Below, in pieces: positions 44,940-56,017 of a stretch of DNA of 64,000 nucleotides. The position numbers and the translations under genes are program-made. Under the pieces are notes generated by a model. It made no database searches. It worked only from the letters and a program-made list of their open reading frames with translations, and was not told where the DNA came from. This DNA comes from Papaver somniferum (lineage: Eukaryota > Streptophyta > Magnoliopsida > Ranunculales > Papaveraceae). The DNA is taken from assembly GCF_003573695.1 (NCBI RefSeq), contig NC_039368.1:77266374-77330373 (forward strand). The letters are read 5' to 3'. Numbering within the stretch: position 1 is the stretch's first letter; each line of letters opens with the position of its first letter.

Positions 44940-47355
44940 TGATGAGTGCCAAATATTGTATATATTTTACCCCTTTTTGTTGGCATTTAACTCATCTTGT
45001 ATGCATTAATTCTACATATTATCCCATATTATGTATTTTCAGTGTTTTCAAGAATAAATATTTTTATTAATTAATTTTGCATTTTTAGGTAATAAATAAA
45101 GTTCGGATGAGTCGCGGAGCGAAAAGAGCAGAAAAGTAGTGAAAAGCCGGGAGAAATTACGCAAGGAAACCGCGAAGAATGGTGCGCACAACCTCATTTT
45201 CTACACACAAAAGCGCCTCCATTCTCAGCCATCAGATCAGTTCTCAGAAGCATCCGACGGTCGCTCCTGCATAGAGCATCAAAATCTGAAGTCTCTGCCA
45301 AGCACCACAGCGCTGAGATTCCAAGCCTTCAGATTAGATGGTAGTTGAATCCAACGGTCGCTCCCTTGCTGTTCATCAACGTTTGATATCTCTGCTTTAC
45401 ACTACAGTACCTAACTCCATCAAGTACCGTTCATTTTGTTGTATCATATAATCCAACGGTCTCTCATCGCTTGCCTCCGCATCACCGTCCGATCTACCTA
45501 CCATCTTCGCATCTCGCAGATCAGAGTCATAGAACATCAAGACTCGATGAAGCCGCCTCACACCCTATCGACCGAACCCATCCACCTAACCAAACACCCT
45601 TCTCTCCCAACCAGTCGAGCCACTTTCTTCTCCATCTTCACCACAGCAGAACCACCGTACACCACCACCTTCTTCACCAACTCACTGCCACCACCACACC
45701 TCCACCATCATCACCCTATCACCCAACAACCAATACCATCTGTTCCCACCTCCCTAGTCCATCTAATTTCTCAATTTTTGCACGTTCTCTTTCAGAAACC
45801 CTAGGCGTGCAAAATTGGTAAATTAGGTCGAGTTAGAGTGAAATTGAAGGCATGGAGAGGTAGAGAAGGACAAATAGAGTAATGGGTGCTGTTCAATTTG
45901 ATGTTACTACATCAAATTAGGTGAGAAATTACTAAACCCTAGCTCTGTCAGTTTGGGTGAAAAATTGGGTAAAACCCTAATGATGTAATTGGGTATAAAT
46001 TGGGACTATGGGTTGTGTTAGAAACCATGTTTGGAGTAGCCAACATCCAGAACTCTCAAAGTTCTGTTAAATGTTAAAATGTTAATTTTCAGTTCACTTT
46101 ACAGTTCAATTTTGAGTGTTAGTCTCCTGCTTAGTCTCCTGTCAATTTTGAATTTGCTGCTTAGTTTCATGTTCATGTTGTATTCCTGTTATGCTTATGT
46201 CCTGTCATGTTAGTATCCTGTTAAATGTATCTTGTTATGTGCTTGTTTAATTTCATGTTTTGATTCCCATTTCATTCCTGTTAATGTTTGTTACTTTGTT
46301 CTGTTAATGTTATTGCTCACTGTTAGTATCAATTCACTGTCATGTTTAAATTCACTGTCATTTGAAGGAATGCTAGACTAGATACATCTTAGAAGCTTTG
46401 TGCTGATTGTGCAATGGCAAGAAATCAGTGCTCATAGCAAGCTGATTTTCTTGCCATTCTTGTTGTATGCTTAGGTTGTAGTGTTGGTTGTGCATTGGGA
46501 GAAACTAGTGCTTATAGCAAGCTAGTTCTCTTCCATTCTTTTAGTATACCTCCTGTTTGCCTGTATTCTGCCTAGCCTTGATTCATTTCAGCTTCACCAC
46601 AACCCTGCCCTTGGCCTTAGGCCTTGGTTCATTCTTGTGTTGTTTTCTGTTGCTTTTGCTTTGTTTTGCTTTTGTTCACTGATTGTTGCTGTTTAGTTTT
46701 CATTTGCTTTGTTCCTTATTTTTGCCCTGTGTTGCTTTTGCTTGCTGCTTGTACATTCTGTTACTTGTGCTACATTGCCTTCTCTGCCAAGCTGCTGCTG
46801 CTGCTGATGCTGCTGCCAAGCTGCTGCTGCTGTAGCTGCAGTACTGCTGCTATTGCTGCCAAGGTTGCTGCCAGGATGCTGCTGCTGCCACTTCTTCTGC
46901 TGTGCAGTCTTGCCACTCCTGCTGCCTTCCAAGGCCAAGCCAAAGACTGCTGCTTCAACTGAGCCCAAATTCACTTCAGTGAAGCCTAAGGCCCAATCCT
47001 CAGTAACCAAGCCCAGTTTCTAAAACCAAAAGCCCAGAGCACAAATTGGGCTCATCAGAAGACCATAACTAAAGCCAAATTACTGTGAAAGACCATTTCA
47101 CTGTTAAGGTGAAATTGAGCCCAAAGCTCAATCAAAGGCCCAAAACCCATTAGCACTCAAAGCCCAATTTAAGCCAAAAGGCTTCTAAGCCCAAAGCAAA
47201 CTAGGAACCCAATTAGCTAAAACACTTCCGAAACACACCCGATCTCTGTGGATCGACCCGTACTTGCACGAGCTACAACCGACGACCGTGCACTTGCGGT
47301 ATTACTGTAGGCCCGTTTTCGTCGCTTCATTTTACACACCTTTCCGGACCTGCCA
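44940..47355 (+). repeat. 3' LTR of the Gag-only Athila-like element
   Basis: 2416 bp, nearly identical to 38716-41158. It ends ACCTGCCA and is followed by the target duplication GTGAT. Confidence 0.93.
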
Positions 47356-47360
47356 GTGAT

Positions 47361-49309
47361 CTTAAGGAATACGACTTGACAAGAAACTCATACTTCTTCA
47401 AAGAATGGTGGTAAAATTATTGAAAGAAGCTTCTTGTCTTAAAAAACTGAAAGATCATTCCTCAGTAGAAAGACAAAATTTATGCCTCCCTAATAAGATC
47501 AACTCAAAGGAAATAAGTTCAATAGTTGATAATCGTTTCTCGAAAAAAGTTCCTCCTCACCATATCGAAACAGCTGTTTTGATGAAGAACGATTCGTGGA
47601 AAGAAGGGAAGAGAAATTCTCTACCAAAGGAAACAATCAGGATTTTCCGATAATTGTTTCAAATGATCATGCTGATGTGCATAATAAGGAAATCCTTATA
47701 ATGAGAAAATCGCATGAAAATCTGATTGATAAAATTAAGAGAGATTTATCCATCTCTGAAAGTTCCCACATCAGTACAGTTTCTCCGATTGATCACAACT
47801 TTAGATCAAGGAAGGATCACCTTCTTAGGAGAAAATATATTGGGCATCAATTCCCAAAGAGAAACATGAACAATGGTTCTGATACTCATTATAAGCCAGA
47901 AAAAGCTTACTCCAACATAACCTAGTGTATGGAGATTGTGCTATCTCATCCTTTTGTGCTCATAACCTTGGATGATAAAAGAACATAAAAATAAGAGCAC
48001 ATGCTTGTGTCAGACTCTATTTCGGTAATAAAGGATATTTTCCCAAGAGAATATCGAAAAATATCATATATTCGGAAACCCTATTTCTAAACCGAATATA
48101 TTCTTATTAACATAAGAAGAAAATCTTCTCTTAAGAATAAAGACTTCCCTGTATAGTTTCCGTGGGTGAAATCATGTCTCCTACAACTCGTAGTGTTACA
48201 AGGATTAATAAGAGGGAAGCTCGAAAAGTTGGAAACTGTCAAGGTTTCATCTCAAATCGAAGAATCAAGAAGATTGTCTCAAGAATCATGACTGATCAGA
48301 ATTCTGATAGATCTGAAGATATAATAAGTCTCTTTGCGATTAATGATTCAGATTCTACCATGTGGTTTCCCACAAATGGTATGCATGAAACCATGCATGG
48401 GTTTGAAGAACTCATAAGAAATATCTTCTTGTTGATACAAGAGAGAGACAGTCTGAAAGATAGGATGGAAGAAACAAAAAGTATGTTAGCTGATTTGAAG
48501 CTTCAACTTGAAGAGCTTGGAAAGCAGAAAATGGTTGCCAACGAAATCCTTGAGACACACTATAATAGTATGAATACTGATGAAACTTCAGTAAACAATA
48601 AGAGCACCACTAAAGATTAAGTCATATGCTGAAGACTTAATCCAAAGAAGAATAAACTTCAGTTTTTGATTGCTTTCAATAATTGTAAAGTCTATTATGA
48701 ATAAAACTATCTTTATTATGATTACAATTATTATTTTATAATTTTTCTTGTGATAGTTTTCGGTTACATAGCCTGTGCTTGAATGTTTTATTTTATTGCT
48801 ATGTATATTTATGAGATGTTTGATTTCAGTTTTCTAACCTTGATATACGATCTCATAATGTGCGAACCCTTATGGTTGGGTGACTTTTTGATCTAGCGGG
48901 ATTAAGGTCTAGCCTTTGTTGGTAGGATTTATCAAAGGATAATGAGGGGTTCCTGTAGAAACAATATGTGAAAAAGTCACAATATGTTAAATCTTTTGGT
49001 TTAGCATAAAAGCATATGTGTTTCGAGGTTTCAACTTTTGCATCGCAAAGTTAAAACCGGTTTTCAACCTTTATCTGGTAAAGGTTGGTCCTTGTTGTTG
49101 TTCTTTTGTTTTGGCGGGAGGATGACAACATCAATGGGGGAGAGTTCTAAGTGAACTTGCGCTTAATGACATATATTGAGGGGAGAAGAGGATGGGGAAT
49201 TTGAGGTAACAATCTTGTTAGTTAATTGTTTTCTGTTTAAGAAAAGAATGATTTTATTTCATATCTTTATTGCTCTTGCTTAACAAAATTTTCAGTACAA
49301 TTGATGTTT
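47361..49309 (+). mobile_element. Remaining internal DNA of the outer Copia-like element
   Basis: It resumes the frame broken at 38716 for 17 codons, then carries short Lys/Ser-rich frames (47405-47925), the 48174 ORF and a 3' region with 'aacatcaatgggggagag' near 49128. No protease, integrase or RT motifs were found. With 38062-38715, the interior totals about 2.6 kb, so this too is a non-autonomous element. It ends at 49310, where a minus-strand LTR is inserted. Confidence 0.6.
48174..48620 (+). CDS. Unknown coiled-coil ORF in the outer element
   Basis: 148 residues from ATG 48174. The N-terminus is basic (TTRSVTRINKREARK). The C-terminal half has strong heptads (LIRNIFLLIQERDSLKDRM, then TKSMLADLKLQLEELGKQK) that predict a coiled coil. 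No known domain was recognised. It sits before the presumed 3' end of the element, where SIRE-type Copia elements may carry an extra env-like ORF; that comparison is inference. The frame is intact, unlike the upstream one. Confidence 0.45.
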   Translation: MSPTTRSVTRINKREARKVGNCQGFISNRRIKKIVSRIMTDQNSDRSEDIISLFAINDSDSTMWFPTNGMHETMHGFEELIRNIFLLIQERDSLKDRMEETKSMLADLKLQLEELGKQKMVANEILETHYNSMNTDETSVNNKSTTKD

Positions 49310-49388
49310 GAAAATGTGGGGGTCTAACAACCTAGCACAATATTTCGATTAGCAATCTGTATGGACTAACTCCGATATACTTTCTAGA
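49310..49388 (-). mobile_element. Minus-strand Copia LTR, 3' terminal piece
   Basis: Read on the minus strand this ends '...ggttgttagacccccacattttca' at 49310, the family LTR 3' end. The remainder of the LTR resumes at 57310 on the other side of the inserted element. No primer-binding site lies beyond 49310, so it is a 3' or solo LTR; the adjacent ATGTT (49305-49309) would be its target duplication. Confidence 0.8.
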
Positions 49389-49393
49389 GAATC

Positions 49394-50682
49394 TGATAGA
49401 CACATTTTTATGTCTACGTTGTCCTTAATTTCATGTATTTTTGGTACTCGATTTTTGTACTTGTTATGGTATTTTATGTGATTTTAGGTATTTTTGGAAA
49501 TAAACATTCTTGGAAAAATCTGCTCGAAAAGTCGTCTAAAGCACCGGAAAGAACGTGTTATTCAGACTCTCACTTGTGGATAAGGGGCGCCCAAATGATA
49601 AGGGGTACCCAAAGGATATTTGCACCCAAGCAGCTGAATAGAGACACCCCTCATGGCATCTGCTATTCGCACCCCAGGACCGGATAGGAGGTACCCATCT
49701 TCTTCTTCACGGGAAAGATATTTAGCGGGAAAAGAAATCTCAACTGTGTGAGATTCTGGTCATGATATTATGGGGATATTTGTGTCTTTAAGACATGATT
49801 ATCTTCTTACCATGACAGTAAGATTTTGTACGTGTCTTGAATAGAAGGAAATCGTATACTTTTGGATATTTTCGAAAACAGGGAAGGAATTATTCACGGA
49901 ATTATTGAAGATATTCTCTTCATTATTTGGCTCAATTAAATGAGAAGATTTGGATATACCATACAACTCAGAAGACGTGTGAAAATGGAGAGGAAATATT
50001 CCCGTGAAATACTTTCATTAACTGCAAAGATCTTTTGGAGTAATTGAGATGATTGTCAACCTAAGATTGGCTTCACAATATAAATAAGAGTGTTTTGGGT
50101 ATCAGTGAGGGGATGGAGAGTTTGGGGATCGTTTAGAGCAAACCCGGTTTAATCATTATTTTCTCCCATTTCATCACTTGTAAACACTTTTGAGCAATGT
50201 AAAATTATTCTGAGTGTGTTTCCAATATGCGGATCTAAACCCAATCCTTGGGGCTATGGAGGAAGTCGTTGTTTCGGTAAAGGTGATATTTTTTATTAAT
50301 TAATTACAACAAATCTATTATGATTTGTGCATTGAACTAAAAATTGTTTATATGATTTTGATTAGTTAGGTGTATTTTCTCTTGATAGAATATGCTTGCT
50401 TTAGGGTTTTGATATTCTATGCTTGGATTAACATCTATTCTTTTGGAAATCTACATGTCTAGGCAATACTATTAGAATCAATTTGAATGTTGAGTTGCAT
50501 AATTATTGTTTTATTAAATCACTAATATCAACCAATGGTGGAATCCTAGTCTCATTATCTCCATAATTTTCACAACATATTTTTAATTTAGTTCGCTATT
50601 TTTATTTATTAAAAAATCTAAAAATCCGCTTTCACAAGTCTTGAACGAATCATATTACTACAACAACTTTGAAAATACATCA
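49394..50682 (+). repeat. 5' LTR of the Gag-protease element
   Basis: 1289 bp, starting TGATAGACACATTTTTATG. A TATAAATAAG box lies at 50079. It ends 'gaaaatacatca'. Confidence 0.92.
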
Positions 50683-50705
50683 AATTTTTGGAGCCTCCGA
50701 CGTGG
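50683..50705 (+). promoter_or_regulatory. Putative primer-binding site of the Gag-protease element
   Basis: 'aatttttggagcctccgacg' follows the LTR. It resembles the TGGCGCCG start of tRNA-Asp-type sites but diverges, so the primer tRNA is uncertain. Confidence 0.5.
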
Positions 50706-51783
50706 ACTTGTCTTTAGGATAGAGTTTTTATATTTTTATTTGTTCTTCTTTACGTTTTTGGGTTTTTGTCTTTTTCTTACAGAATTCGGAATTTGGAGCG
50801 AAAGAAAATTTTGCCAAAGCTTTTGGTGAATACTTAAAGACTTCAAGTGAAAGGCAAAGTGAAAGGAGCGAAAGAAGAAGATTTTTTTTTTTATATATAT
50901 AAAAAAAAGAGAGACATTTCTTTAGACTTTCTCTTTCTTTTGCACTTTATATTTTTGGACTTTGGACTTTAAATTTTGGGACATTATTTTTAAACCCTAC
51001 GGAAAGGTAGTTTAAATATAAACTGTTTGCAGAGAAGGACGGTGATTACGATATCACCTCGGCCCCTCGGGTTCGTACATGACATAGGAGTCGTGGTTTG
51101 AGTCGACTACAAAGGTTCATCCCCCGTCTGGTACGGGAGGTAAGTTTTTCGAAACACTCGCGAATCCCCTGTCAGCGAGTTACTGTCTTCCTTCGTATGC
51201 ATATATGTTGAGGACTTGAAAATGGCTGATTTAATTTCCTAGTAAAGGGAAAGGACTGGCCATACAAGATAAGGGTTCAGATTTCATCACCGTTCTCTTC
51301 TTGCCCGCCTTAGGAAAACGACACCAAACGCGAACCTAAGCCTAAAATTTTGACTAGAACGAGACCGATAGGGTAACGAAGTTCCTGACGGTTTCTGTAA
51401 GCATACTTCGAAGTCATTCGAAAAATATTGGTTACTCTTTTAAGCATACTTCGAAGTTCCTGACGGTTTCTGTAAGTTGAATGCGCGACTGCGCCGCCTT
51501 GTAATACCAGTGAGGCCTTGGGTATCAAAGCTCCACCGAGCTTCCCTCGCCTCTATTCAACTTACTTTAACTCGGATTGATTCTAGAGGAGTTTGCTTAA
51601 ATTGTAACGAATTACCGTTCGAAGGATTAGAAGTTGGTCTAGAAACAATCTAAGTGGAGCCATCATGCTTTTTGTTTGCTAGAAATCAGTAGGTTTGCTG
51701 TGGTGGAGTCAACCTAGTTTGTGTTTGCATAAAACATCCCTTCCGTTTTAGGATTTTTCTTTTTGATTTTGTTTTTCTAGTGT
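50706..51783 (+). other. Leader of the Gag-protease element
   Basis: Untranslated. It contains an inner duplication: 'cgaagttcctgacggtttct' occurs at 51378 and again 74 bases later. The segment around 51050-51140 ('cccctcgggttcg', 'cccccgtctggtacgggagg') is unusually GC-rich and palindromic for this window, and may fold. Confidence 0.5.
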
Positions 51784-54700
51784 GTGCCCGAAGTTTTTAA
51801 ACGGGCTTGGAAAAGAAACACTCTAGGTCGTTTGATTAGTGAAAAACCTAGTAGTTCTTCTTGTGAAGACGGGGAGCTCGAAGACTCTTCTTTTGAGAGC
51901 CCCGTTTTTGGAAACTTCAGTTTTGAGAATTTGTCTCTTTGTGAGGAAAGTACCCCTAGTACTCCTAGTCCTTTGGTAGTGCCAGAAATTGCAACTTTAA
52001 AAGCTTTGCTAAACCCAACTAGGACCTCTCGTCCGTCTTGTATCAAGTTAGCTGAAACCGAGGCAAATTATGAACTGAAACCTGGGACTTTACAGATGCT
52101 CCCAATGTTTTTAGGGAAGGAGAATGATAACCCCTATTTTCATGTTAGGGAATTTGAGGAAGTTTGTAGTACTATGAAAATTAAAAACCTAAGTGATGAT
52201 GCGTTGAAACTTAGGTTATTCCCCTTTTCCTTAAAAGATAAAGCCAAATCTTGGCTATATAGTTTGGAGTCTGAGTCAATTGAAACCTATGACCAACTTA
52301 CTTCTGCCTTTATACATAAGTTTTTCCCAAGCATAAAACATCGTATATTAGGACACAAATATATACTTTTGCCCAAGAGGGAGAATCTTTATATAGGTAC
52401 TTAAAAAGGTTCAATGACTTGATATCTCAATGTCCTCATCATGGTTTGGAGAAGGTTAGGTTAGTTCACATCCTTTACGAGGGTTTATATTATTCAACAA
52501 AAACCGTGGTTGAGTCCTTATGCACAGGTGGGTTTGAGAATAAAACTCTTGATGAAGCGATGACATTTTTGAATGAAATCGCCGATAAGACCCAACAATG
52601 GGAAAATAGTAGGGAACCCCAGAAAACAATTCTTCTAAGTAGAGTAAATGTTAATAGGGTAGAAGGATCTTATGATTCAGATGCCAAAATAACAGCTATA
52701 GCCAAAAGGTTAAAAGCCTTAGAATTAGGTCATTCTAGTGGTACTAGTGGAAGAAATGAGCCTTTTTGGGAAGGCCATGCTGTTGAAGAGCAATCCAATG
52801 CTCTTTATAACAACACTAGGTTTGATAACCAACAGAAGTTTGACCCATATTCAGAAACCTATAACCCTGGATGGACAAACCATCCAAACCTTTCTTGGTC
52901 CAAGGGCCAGAATCAAGGTCAGTCTAGTAATGCTCAGGTTCCCCCAGGTTTTGGCTATACTAAGAATCCTTCAGCTCCGGCACAGTTTCATAACCCTTCG
53001 GATAAGAAGATTATGAGTTTAGAAGAGTCTCTTGCTTTGTTAACTCGTAACACTGTGCAGTTTCAGCAATCTGTTGCTCAAGGTTTAGAAGAAAATAAGA
53101 GAATAGGTCAGGCTAACTCTCAGGCTATTTCCGAGTTGAAAACCCAGGTTAGTCAGATAAATGAGACATTGAGAGAAAAAGGAAAGTTTCCTAGTCAACT
53201 ACAACCCAACCCTAGGGGAGTCCATCGAATATCTTTAGCTGGTGAGAAATCATCAAACCATGTGAACTCGATAACAACCCTTAGGAGTGGTAAAACGGTA
53301 GACAATAAGGTAGCCATGCCTAGTGGACATACTGTAGTTCCACCTTCTACTTCCCAAGAGAAGCCCGTAGACGAGGAAACTGAAACAGTCTCTAAGGATT
53401 CCCAAGAAATTCCCGATAGGTCTACCTTTGTGCCTAGAGCCCCATATCCACATTTGTTATCCCCAACAAAGAAGGAGTTGACTTTCAACGAGATAATGGA
53501 AACATTTAAGCAGGTGAACATCAACATTGCGCCATTAGAAGCAATTAGGCATATGCCTTCTTACGCCAAGTTCCTTAAAGATCTTTGTACACGAAAGTGT
53601 AAGCTTAATGTCCATAACAAAGCTTTTTTAGCTGGTCAGGTAAGTTCCATTCTTCTGAACCAAACATCCCCTAAGTATAAGGATCCTGGATGCCTCACCA
53701 TATGTTGTGCGATTGGTAATCACATGGTCGATAAAGCTTTATTTGACTTAGGATCTAGTGTTAACTTACTTCCGTATCATGTATACACCCATCTAGGTCT
53801 TGGTAAGTTGAAACCGACTAAAATGACACTACAGTTAGTTGATAGGTCTGTCAAAGTCCCTCGTGGTGTCATAGAGGATGTTCTGATTGAGGTTGATAAG
53901 TTTATTTATCCTGTGTATTTCGTTGTTCTAGACACCCAGCCTGTTCAGGACCCTAGTCGTCAAATCCCAGTGATTTTAGGTTTCCCATTTTTAGCCACAG
54001 CTAACGCTGTCATCAACTGTAGGACTGGGATTATGAACATATCCTTTGGTAATATGACCATTGAACTAAATGTCTTTAATGTTACTAGACAACCTTCTGA
54101 GAATGATGATTTAGAAGAAGTGAATATGATTAACACTTTAGTTCAGGATTTGGTTCAGGATAATTGGCTTGACACTTTACTGGTAGATTCTTTAGATGAT
54201 TTTGAGGAAACCATTCTCTTAGATCAGATATGTGATCAATCTTTAGAAGAATCTCTTGAGTATTTTAAAGATTCTATGGACCCAGAAATTCAGGCAATAG
54301 TTTTAGGTTTTTCTGAGAATAATGATGACCCTAAGTTTGGGGGTAGAGAACTAGAAGAATCTCTTGAGTATTTTAAGAACTCTGAAGATCCGGAAATTCA
54401 AGAAATAGTTAGAGGTTTGTCTGTGAACCCTAAGTTCGGGGGTAGTGATGGTTCTTGTGATTGTATCGTATCTCTAATTAGAGTCCCTAACTTGGGACTC
54501 GAGCCTTGTACATCTGAGATATTACTTGAGCCTTTTCAGACTCCGCAACCCGATCCTCCTGATACTGTCCAGGAGGTAACCCAGGTATTAGAGACCCTTT
54601 TTTCGGATGAATCTATTTATCGAGACACACATATGAAGTTCAATTACGCGCCGCAGATAAACCCAGTTATCTTGACAGAAACCTTAGATGAGGACGTGCT

Positions 54701-54812
54701 CCTTCTTTTCATTTTTCCGAATCAGCGCAGTTGTCTCATACTGGTGTCATCTCTATTTGGTCTTATGGATCCACAATTGTTTCAACTATTGATATATGAC
54801 TTTGGAAGGTGA
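51784..54812 (+). pseudogene. gag-pro: Gag-protease polyprotein with a frameshift
   Basis: Two frames make up the gene: 51784-52404 and 52419-54812. A small indel near 52340-52350, inside the capsid domain just after FIHKFFPS, shifts the frame. The usual start codon also seems lost (GTG at 51784). In order it has a Gag domain (LRLFPFSLKDKAKSWLYSL; CPHHGLEKVRLVHILYEGL), a coiled-coil part, and GKFPSQLQPNPRG. Next is an aspartic protease with ALFDLGSSVNLLP (53736-53772) and IPVILGFPFLATANAVI, then a 36-residue tandem repeat (from about 54242 and 54350). The C-terminus (NLGLEPCTSEILL, MDPQLFQLL) is shared with the Gag-only element. Without the shift it would be about 1000 residues. Confidence 0.85.
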
Positions 54813-56002
54813 TAATCCTTTTTGAAGTATTTGATGTCTAGCTAAAGACTTTAAATTTAGCATTTCCTGGGAGGTACTCATGCTTACGGTAATATCCTTC
54901 CTTGTTTCTTTTTCCATCCATCAAGTGGTAACCGTTTCTTATTGTTCATGCTTTTAATTTCATCTTTAGAACATTGAGGACAATGTTAGATTTAAGTTTG
55001 GGGGTGGGGAAGAAACTTTTTGTTAGCTCTTAGCTGCAACAAATAAACTCCACGGCCTAGAAATTTATGCTTATTAAGGTTGGCACTAACCAATCTAAGT
55101 GGATGGGAACATCTTGGTTGTAGGAGTTGAGGAACCAATCTGATTAGATGGAAACATCTAAAGAGTCTATTCATAAAAGCACAGAGCTTAGGTGTTAGAA
55201 TTAAAATAAAAAATGGTAGTTTCGCCATATCTCGTTGAATCCTAATCCTTCTGTTTTTATTTTTTAAGTGATTTGGTGGGGCACACGATTCAAGTTGTTA
55301 CCTTTGCTAGGGTGGAATAGAGTGATTGAGATACCAAGAAAAAAAAAGAGAAAAATAAAAATAAAAAATAATAATAATAATAATAATAAGACCAGACCAT
55401 TAGACCAACCGGAATAAATTCAATAAAGTCGACCACTGGTGCCCTTGTATATGCCAGTTGTGTTGACCTAGAGTTAGGTTTATCGACCACTGGTCCCCTT
55501 GTATATGCCAAATGTGTTGATATTAGTCAGACCGGTATCTCAGTCCATTAGGATAGGTTCACCTTGGCATAGGCCTTCAGACAGATATGGGAAACACCGT
55601 TCACTTTTAACCATCTCTTTATCCATCTTCTTAATCTTTCCATGTGATTGGTTGACTCCGGTTATGATATACATAAACTATCTGAGTAGAGCTCTGTCAC
55701 TTATATATGAATTTTAGTATGTTGAGTGCAAACTCGTGTACAAAAATTAGAATTTCGCATCAGAGTACTTCCTCCTATAGTCAATGATTGTATGCCAACC
55801 AAGGAGATTCTTTAGTGCCTTCCAAGGTTCTGCGTAGATAGCTAGGGTCTGAAGTAAAGGTTTTGTGGGTACACCTATGGTAAACCCTCCGGAGACAACA
55901 CTCCGCCACTAGGGACACCTAGCGGTTTAACGGCTTGCTGCACGTGCTAAGTGTAGTCATTTTATTTTCTAGATTAGTTTTGCTCGAGGACTAGCAAATA
56001 AT
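54813..56002 (+). other. 3' untranslated region of the Gag-protease element
   Basis: Has 'acattgaggacaatgtta' followed by 'gtttgggggtggggaag' (about 54970-55010), an A-rich and (AAT)n stretch (55338-55389), a repeated 'cgaccactggt.ccttgtatatgcca' (55430 and 55485), and 'cactagggacacctagcggt' (about 55908). The order matches the Gag-only element's 3' region. Confidence 0.6.
55369..55389 (+). repeat. (AAT)n microsatellite
   Basis: Seven AAT units at the end of a longer A-rich tract in the 3' untranslated region. Confidence 0.85.
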
Positions 56003-56017
56003 AAGTTTGGGGGTATT
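56003..56017 (+). promoter_or_regulatory. Polypurine tract of the Gag-protease element
   Basis: 'aagtttgggggtatt' immediately precedes the 3' LTR, almost the same as the tract at 44926. Confidence 0.75.

Larger units (their letters stand above)
38716..47355 (+). mobile_element. Athila-like Gypsy element encoding only Gag (non-autonomous, young)
   Basis: An 8640-bp element with TGATGAG...CCTGCCA LTRs of 2443 and 2416 bp and a 5-bp duplication GTGAT at 38711-38715 and 47356-47360. Its tRNA-Asp-type primer site, intact gag (42038-43534) and polypurine tract are in order, but protease, reverse transcriptase, RNase H and integrase are absent from the 3.8-kb interior. The LTRs differ at about eleven positions by my reading plus one 27-bp CTG-region indel, so the insertion is recent. 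It must rely on enzymes supplied by another element. Confidence 0.93.

Noticed and set aside
52340..52420. Programmed ribosomal frameshift between the two gag frames
   Set aside because: The break lies inside the conserved capsid domain, where a shift would not separate functional units; no slippery site plus structure was evident. A simple indel is more likely.
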